NCBI GenBank assembly: GCA_016748015.1
Contig: JAAOMT010000766.1
Location: 13,064-77,063 of the forward strand
Reading direction: 5' to 3'
Length of the DNA: 64,000 nucleotides
Source: Geosiphon pyriformis
Taxonomy: Eukaryota; Glomeromycota; Glomeromycetes; Archaeosporales; Geosiphonaceae
Shown here: positions 57,602 through 64,000 of the stretch, piece by piece
Numbering within the stretch: position 1 is the stretch's first letter
How the letters are laid out: the number at the start of each line of letters is the position of its first letter
Position numbers and translations under genes: made by a program
The notes under the pieces: model-generated
What the model saw: the letters and a program-made list of their open reading frames with translations, nothing else
The model's database searches: none
Told to the model about the DNA's origin: nothing

Positions 57602-57618
57602 TGATGCTCTCTGTAAGG
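57602..57618 (+). promoter_or_regulatory. E5 primer binding site, mutated
   Basis: TGATGCTCTCTGTAAGG, at the same two-base distance from the LTR as in E2 and E4, with four mismatches to the E2 site. Confidence 0.65.
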
Positions 57619-57639
57619 TATAATTCTACAGAAAACCAG

Positions 57640-59290
57640 CACCAACAACAACTATCCAAAAGTGGCAGAATCAGAAATCATAAGGACAAATCATTTAGGA
57701 TTCACCAAATCTTTATTTCAACAATACAGCCAACAATTGGGCTTAACCAACAACTATTATTCAGCAGAATCTGCTTTCAACTTTTATGTCAATAAAAAGA
57801 TCACAGACTGTCTAAGAGGAACAGTTGACATTGAATCAGCAAGAGAAAACTTCTATACAGAATTATTTCAACATACCAGCTTACCAAAAAATCATAGTTT
57901 CGTATCAACCATCAGGGAAATTAACCAAACCATTGAAAGATACACTCAACAACAATTCTCTATTACCTACACAGACAAAGGCAAAAGAAAGTTACAAACA
58001 CCAGCAATAATGCCTAAAGAAATACAACTATCAACTTGGAAGAAAACAAGAATAGAATCACTAACAAATCCATCATACTACTATACACTAAGAAACACCA
58101 TCAACATCATATTAACAGGTGCATTCACATTAATTATGACATCAACATTCGGACAATTTACATTTCAGAGTAAACAAAGGAAAGAAAATTTTCTAGGACC
58201 ATATGGCATGTATTTTAAAGGATTCAAGTTATGATCACCAACACCATCAGGACTTTAATTCTCACCACTCCAACCAGATTTCAGAACCATGAGTCCTTGG
58301 AAAATAATGAAATTGGAAGGAGAACAAAAAGAAGAGGAAAAAAAATTTAAAGATCAAGAATTTACTTACCAGAACTTGATCTCCAAAAACCCAGAAGTTG
58401 AAACTCCAAGCCTTCAAACTTAGCAACATCTAAACTTAGAAAATCCAGAAATCAAAACTCCGAATATTTAAGCACTGCCAAATTAGGACAATCCAAACTC
58501 TGAGTTAATTATTCAGCAAAACTTATCTTCAGTAATTATTATTGACCAGCCACCAGTTGAACTGATTCAACAACAGCAAATACTATTGCAGCAGCCATTA
58601 CAACAACCACTTCAACTACCACAACAACTAAACACAGATCCAATAGCCTATATTCCAATAGCAAAACTTGAAAAATTTACAGAAGAAGAGAATGACACAC
58701 AAATATGGCTTAATGACATTGAAAAAACCATCACAGCCAACAGATAAAATAACATGAGAGTCCTACAAACCATCTCATATTTCTTACAGGATACTGTTAA
58801 CTTGTGATATCAAAGTTTGGCTGCTAAACTACAAACATTCTAGGAATTTAAAATTGCATTCTTGGGATATTTCAGTAATAATAACAGTATTAATTGCCTA
58901 GCCAACATCTTCACCACCATCAAACAAAAAAAAATGAAGCAGTTACCACTTACTTAGGATGCTTTTATAGAAATCTGTACCAAATTCAGGCCATATAAGC
59001 TGATTATTTTACAGCACCACAAATTCTGAATCAATTTATTAGAGGACTGTGCAGTAGCATCCTCCAATATGTATGCCCAATACATTCAGCAAATTTTCAA
59101 GCCACAGTTACAAATGCTAGAGATTTTGAATTGGCTGAACTCGAAGCAAATTATGTCCAAGCCATAAATCTAGTAATGAATGGATCATCTGAATTGGATT
59201 CTAAATTAAAACAATTCAGTGATTCAATCAATCAGAAATTAGAAGGATACTTAACTGACAATCATGTAATTTATCAATCTCCCCAATGAT
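57640..59290 (+). pseudogene. E5 gag
   Basis: The frame from GTG 57662 (AESEIIRTNHLGFTKSLF) is open for 190 codons to 58234. Later blocks ATNARDFELAELEANYVQAI and NLVMNGSSELDSKLKQFSD (59110-59220) follow after stops. No in-frame ATG was found upstream; E1 and E2 also have GTG at this codon. Confidence 0.75.
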
Positions 59291-59369
59291 GCAACAATCA
59301 AGGAAACTCAAATTGTTCCCCAAAATCAATTGCATCCAGCATTGTCAATCAATTAACCATGACAACAAG

Positions 59370-59440
59370 AAATGCATGTATACTATTATTGTGGTAAACA
59401 AGAACATTTGCAATTTGAATGCCAAAAAAAAATAAGTGAC
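59370..59440 (+). pseudogene. E5 gag zinc knuckle
   Basis: MHVYYYCGKQEHLQFEC: a CCHC knuckle whose first Cys is Tyr; second Cys, His and last Cys are kept. Confidence 0.65.
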
Positions 59441-59539
59441 CTAAGATCAGCTAATCAGTATCAAAACTCCAATTATTAACTACAATCACAAAATTATGTT
59501 AGTAACCAATTACTGGAACAATATCAACTGAATTACCTA

Positions 59540-60370
59540 TCTATAATACAACAGCCAATTTATCAACCACCAGTTTATTAGCCAACAACACCTGTAATTT
59601 ATCAATCACAGTTCCAGCCTATCTATCAGCTGCAGCCTTAAATAATCTATTAACTCCAACAAATTCAAACACCACCACAAAACTTACTTCAAAATAGAAC
59701 CCAAAGGCCAAAACTGATACAACAGAGCTAGAGATCATTAATAGTAGTTCATCAATCAATCCCCAGTTCTTTGACCCAGTCATCAGAATCTCGACAATAA
59801 AATTCGGGCACCAGGTACACCCAAAACCCAAGTCTTCTGGTTACCCCAAAAGATGCCTCACCCAACAACCAGAAATCCAAACAAAAGCAGCCACTTACCA
59901 GCAATATTCTACCAGCAACCATCTCCAACAATGAATTCCTAACAGCTATTTTTCCTTTCAAACTCAAGAAAACCACACCAGTCTCACTATTCAGTAGGGC
60001 TGCTTTTGACACCAAACTAATCACTGTTATGTACACTGACACAAAAGTGGATGGTTATGTCATCAAACTGATCTTAAACAGTAGATCAACTGACAGTATC
60101 ATTACATGACAACTCATGGACCAATTAGGTCGCTGAGTTGATCATGCTGTCAGTGCATACATAATCACTGCTGATAAAGCAACCAAAACTCTAATCAGCA
60201 AGATCAATGATTTTCTAATAAAGGTCAATGGTATCATAGTACCAATTAAAGTATTAGTTATAGAAGCCACCCAATATCAAGCTCTAGTTGGAAATGATTG
60301 GCTGTTTAAAACCAACACAATGCTTGACTGGACCACCCAAGAGTTGCAAATCAGCCAAAATGGCCAACAT
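59540..60370 (+). pseudogene. E5 Tyr-Gln-Pro linker and aspartic protease
   Basis: PIYQPPVY, VIYQSQFQPIYQLQP (linker), then YVIKLILNSRSTDSII near 60055-60105 and NDFLIKVNGIIVPIKVLV and YQALVGNDWL near 60210-60300. The protease Asp is Asn (AAC 60077-60079), as in E1 and E2. Confidence 0.75.
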
Positions 60371-60766
60371 ACGTGAACACCAGCAACGTGTAGTTATTTC
60401 AAGATTACCAATGTGCCAACACCTTTAATAGAACTCGAAAAAGAGATAAGCAAACCTATTTGGGAAGCTTATCAAGTATTGTGAGGTAACAAAGACTACA
60501 ACAAACTATTATCAATACTCTTTTGGAACAACAATGAAAAAAGAACACAAAAGGAAGAACTTACCTGAAATGCAAACCAAATCTGGGAAACTAACAATGG
60601 CTCAGATGAACTGCCAATTTGAAAATAGAAAAAAACCGACAAAGGAAAAAAAAAAAGGAAAAAGGGAGATTTACCCGAAGAAACCACCACCACAGAAGAA
60701 ATAACTAATGGCTGAAAAAAAAAGTACTCATGAGAACCAATAATGGAACCACTATACATACCTCTC

Positions 60767-61395
60767 AAATGCAAAGACTGTGGAAAAAAACTTTCTTTCA
60801 TGAAAGCTTGGGTTGTGTCAGACAAAAATTACTGAATGTAAACCCACTATTACTGCAAGTCATGCCACAAAAAATGGTATAGCTATCCAAAGTAACAAGA
60901 CAAGTAGGACAATAAACCATGTCTTGCTTGTGGAGAACAGTTGCTCAATGAAGGAATGTGGAACAACATTCCTAGTTAAGGAGGAACATGTGACACTTCG
61001 TGCCAATACACAATCCTCATCAGCAACTGGGTAAATTGTAGAACACCTGTTACTGTCACCTGGCACTGAGCAATCTCACACTTAGACAGTTATTTACATG
61101 ACAAAGATGAGATCTGGCAAATAGTAAATGCTAAAATAGAAGGCATCACGTCCAATAAAATACGAGAAATCAAGAACAACCCTCCAGAACCAGTTAAAAT
61201 TGTATTGGTTCCCAATCCAAATGCTTTTTTGGATCTGAAAACAGGCCCAGAAGAATTCCATAAGCATTATCAAAATTTAGCACTTACTAAAGAAAAACAA
61301 GAGCAGCATTTAAAACAATTGAATACTTGATTATGTCAATATTGCTTAATTCCCTATGACTTTTAATATTGTAATGAGTGTGAACTCATTTACAA
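60767..61395 (+). pseudogene. E5 array of Cys pairs (zinc region)
   Basis: Cys pairs in one frame: CKDC (60770), CKSC (60853), CLAC (60920), CDTSC (60989), CQYC (61334) and CNEC (61370). A helical stretch (EEFHKHYQNLALTKEKQEQH) lies between the fourth and fifth. Four stops interrupt it. The spacing suggests paired zinc ribbons rather than retroviral CCHC knuckles. Confidence 0.65.
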
Positions 61396-61408
61396 TTCAC
61401 CAACACGC

Positions 61409-62085
61409 ATGATCTACATGATCCCAGAAGAGGAAGAACCAATCAGCAGCTGCGTATTAGAATTGGAATCAACTTTTAATCCTAATTCAAACTCCAATAA
61501 CAATGATGATAAAAATAATAGTTCCAGTTCCATTCAAAATGGCAATAAAAATTATGATAATTCAGACTCCAATTCAAACCCCGAAACATATATCACACTT
61601 TTTGACCTCTTTAAGGAGCAAGAACTTAAATGGTTCAGTAATAACAATAAAAATATCATGCCAGAATGTGTGCATGATACTGATGCCAGGTTTGATCTAA
61701 GATATCCAGAGTAAGACATCATCAAATTGGAACCACATTTGCACACATGTATTAATCTCAAATTAGCATTAGAAATCTTAGCAACAACAATAGTTTAACT
61801 AGCATCTAGAAGTAGTTTAACAAAAAGGGAAATTAACATTAGAGAAGGAATAATTGATGCAGGATATGTAGGGAATATTATTGCAATGCTACAAAATGAT
61901 TCAAAAAAGACCTATGTTATAGAGCCAAATAAAAAGATAGCACAGGCAATATTCCTGTTTCTGGTGAAAATAGTTCAATTAGTATTAGTGGGAAACAAAG
62001 AAGAATTAGGGATTATGGCTAGAGGAATACAAGGATTTGGATCAACAGATAGAATAGATGTACCAGTTAATATGGCAGAAGAAAA
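61409..62085 (+). pseudogene. E5 dUTPase domain
   Basis: Acidic linker (NPNSNSNNNDDKNNSSSS), then HDTDARFDLRYPE (motif 1), ASRSSLTKREI (2), GIIDAGYVGNI (3), KIAQAIFLFL (4) and RGIQGFGSTDR (5). Two in-frame stops: after RYPE and before LASRSS. Confidence 0.82.
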
Positions 62086-62445
62086 AATTATTAACAAGAG
62101 AGAAATTATCTCCACCCGTCAACCAATTTCCATTCTACCATATGACCAGTACATGGTAGCCATAGAGAGAAAAGTGAAGAATCAGATTCAGATTTTTGAG
62201 GCAGAAGCAACACTTTGTGAATCAGGAGGAATTGGTTTAGTCAACTTATACATACCAGCAAAAAACCACAGTTATATTAAAATCCCCATTTACAACAACA
62301 CAGGAGATATTATCAAGATACCAGCAGAAACCACCATCAGATACTTGACCACAGAAATTGAAGACCAATTTCCAAACACCATTCCAGACTTTTCACAACT
62401 GTGCAAATATGTAGACATTACATTACAAACAATATATGGATGAGA
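62085..62445 (+). pseudogene. E5 linker domain between dUTPase and RT
   Basis: Same beta-rich block as in E1 and E2 (YIKIPIYNNTGDIIKIPAET), open to 62443. Confidence 0.6.
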
Positions 62446-62449
62446 AGAA

Positions 62450-63250
62450 TGTTATCTGCTTTAACCAGAACAGTTGAAACAGATAAACATAGGAAACTTG
62501 GACTCATTTCAACATATTTAGCTCAAGATGTTGTTCAACAACTTTAATGACATCTTTGCCAGCAAAAATGAATTTAGCAGAACTAATATCATCTAACATC
62601 AAATCAAGACTAGAGATACAATGTCAATTAAACAGAGAGCATACAGAGTACCACCAGCTAGCCATGAGATAATTCATTAAAAAATCAATCAGATGCTTGA
62701 CAATGGGCTAATTCAGCCATTAATAAGCCCATGGTCATTACCAGTAGTACTAGTCCATAAGAAAAATGGAAAAATCCACTTTTATGTAGATTACTAAAAA
62801 CTGAATGGAGTAACAAAAAGAGACAGCTACTCAACTCCAAAGATCCAAGAACTTTTTGATGCTTTTGGAGAAAAGAAATGGTTTTTAACATTAAACTTAG
62901 ATAGTGGTTACTGGCAAGTAGCCATAAACTCAGAAGATAAAAAGAAGACAGCTTTTACAACATGAGAAAAAAATTTTGAATTTGAAGTAATGCCATTTGG
63001 CTTGATGAATGCACCAGCAACATTCCAATGGCTAATAGAAATTGTATATACCAGACTACTATGGAAATCAGTAGTCATATACTTGGATAACACCAATGTG
63101 TTCTCAAAAACATTTGATGATCATCTGCATTATTTCTAACAAGTGTTTGAAAGATTAAAAAGAGTTGGATTAAAGCTAAATACAACCAAATGTTTCTTTG
63201 AAAAAACTGAACTCAAGTTTTTGGAACATGTGGTAAGCAAAAACAGAATC
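62450..63250 (+). pseudogene. E5 reverse transcriptase
   Basis: LIQPLISPWSLPVVLVHKKN, KKWFLTLNLDSGYWQVAIN (motif A with Asp), EVMPFGLMNAPATFQWLIE (motif B) and VVIYLDNTNVFSKTFDDHL (box 63080-63091, Y-L-D-N). Four stops. Confidence 0.85.
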
Positions 63251-63878
63251 AAAACAGATTCAGACAAGATTGAGATTGTCAAGAACTTTCTAGTACCAAA
63301 TAATCTCACAGAATTGAGAGCATTCTTGAGATTTGCTGGATACTACTGTCACTTCATCAAAGACTTTTCTAAAATAGCTCAACCACTACACCAGCTCCAA
63401 ACAAAAAACACCAAATATGAATGGACAGAAACCCAGCAAAAAGCTTTTAATACATTAAGAAGAAAGCTTATTCAAGCCCCAGTACTAATCTATCTGGATC
63501 ATAGTAAGCCATTTATAATTACAACTGATGCATTTGGTTAAGCATTGGAAGCAGTATTATCTCAGAAAAAACCCAATGGATGAGAACACCCAGTAGCTTA
63601 TGCCAGTAGAAGCTTAAGTCCAGCTGAAAAGAACTATAGAACTCCAGCACTGGAACACTTAGCTATCTATTGGGCTGTCATCAAGTAGAAAGAATACTTG
63701 AATTAAAAGTTTGAAGTGTACACTAATCACAAGAGATTGACTTCAATTCAGAAGCAAGAATTTGAAGACAATCACCATGTCAAATGGAAAATAGAACTTT
63801 TACCATTCAATTATACAGTACATTATAAAAAAGGAAAAGACAATAGAAATGCTGATGGTTTGTTACAAATGAGACAAA

Positions 63879-63882
<4 letters not shown>
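63250..63882 (+). pseudogene. E5 RT connection and RNase H
   Basis: Open to 63541: FLRFAGYYCHFIKDFSKIAQ, FIITTDAFG (first RNase H Asp kept). Then VAYASRSLSPAEKNYRTPAL, EVYTNHKRLTSIQ and NADGLLQMRQI, with TGG-to-TAG and CAA-to-TAA stops. Confidence 0.83.
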
Positions 63883-63909
<27 letters not shown>

Positions 63910-63964
63910 TAAAACCAAAAAAAAANNNNNNNNNNNNNNNNNNNNAAAAAAAAAATGCTAATGG

Positions 63965-64000
<36 letters not shown>
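63883..64000. other. Assembly scar: poly(A) runs with 20-N gap
   Basis: Long A runs flank N at 63926-63945. TGCTAATGGTTTGTTA at 63956-63971 repeats TGCTGATGGTTTGTTA from 63850-63865 across the gap. The A run starts where the homologous element has only AAAAA. Confidence 0.9.

Larger units (their letters stand above)
56737..64000 (+). mobile_element. Gypsy element E5 (family A LTR), plus strand, 3' end off window
   Basis: 5' LTR 56737-57599, primer site, gag, protease, zinc region, dUTPase, RT and RNase H in order on the plus strand, then an assembly scar. It is inserted into E4 gag. Integrase, ORF3 and 3' LTR are not present in the window. Confidence 0.85.

Overview
The window looks like nuclear DNA of an arbuscular mycorrhizal fungus (Glomeromycotina, Rhizophagus-like). 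It is very AT-rich and almost entirely decayed retrotransposons, around a small island of three intron-rich eukaryotic genes with short GT...AG introns. The lineage is inferred from remembered similarity of the LINE and Ty3/gypsy proteins to Rhizophagus repeats and from the gene structures; no search was run.

Layout. (1) 1-3883: a gypsy fragment (family C) with the end of RT, RNase H, integrase and a third ORF, closed by a 3' LTR on the right and an inverted copy of the same LTR on the left. (2) About 4300-10190: a decayed APE/RT/RNase H LINE on the minus strand. (3) About 10200-14890: an extremely AT-rich, CpG-free desert. (4) 15200-21039: the gene island. FRS1 (cytosolic PheRS beta, minus, 11 exons), RPS22/uS8 (plus, 5 exons) and CAR2 (ornithine aminotransferase, minus, 4 exons). 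FRS1 and RPS22 are divergent with 230 bp between start codons; RPS22 and CAR2 converge. (5) About 21560-27464: a second LINE copy on the plus strand, cut by an LTR insertion. (6) 27465-64000: a nest of gypsy elements. E3 (minus) sits in the LINE; E2 (minus, 30703-51545) is inside E3; E1 (minus, 40619-50579) is inside the gag of E2; solo LTRs are in E2 and E3; E4 (plus) is inside E3 and E5 (plus) inside E4. Wherever both edges can be compared the target duplication is 4 bp (CAGT, ATGG, ACAT, decayed CCAA). The window ends in a poly(A)/N assembly scar.

The gypsy elements are coded gag-CCHC, protease, a Cys-pair zinc region, dUTPase, RT, RNase H, integrase and then an extra ORF3 that ends at the polypurine tract. 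LTRs come in three families that differ mainly in a tandem palindrome array just upstream of the TATA box.

Most notable result: the second intron of RPS22 contains a complete H/ACA snoRNA fold. Its two pockets match 18S around yeast U106 (the snR44 site; yeast snR44 also lies in an RPS22 intron) and 25S around yeast U1110 (a site served by snR82 in yeast). rRNA sequences and numbering are from memory. Second: ORF3 is shared by diverged gypsy families and has a conserved C-terminal D-F-D-G-A-Q motif.
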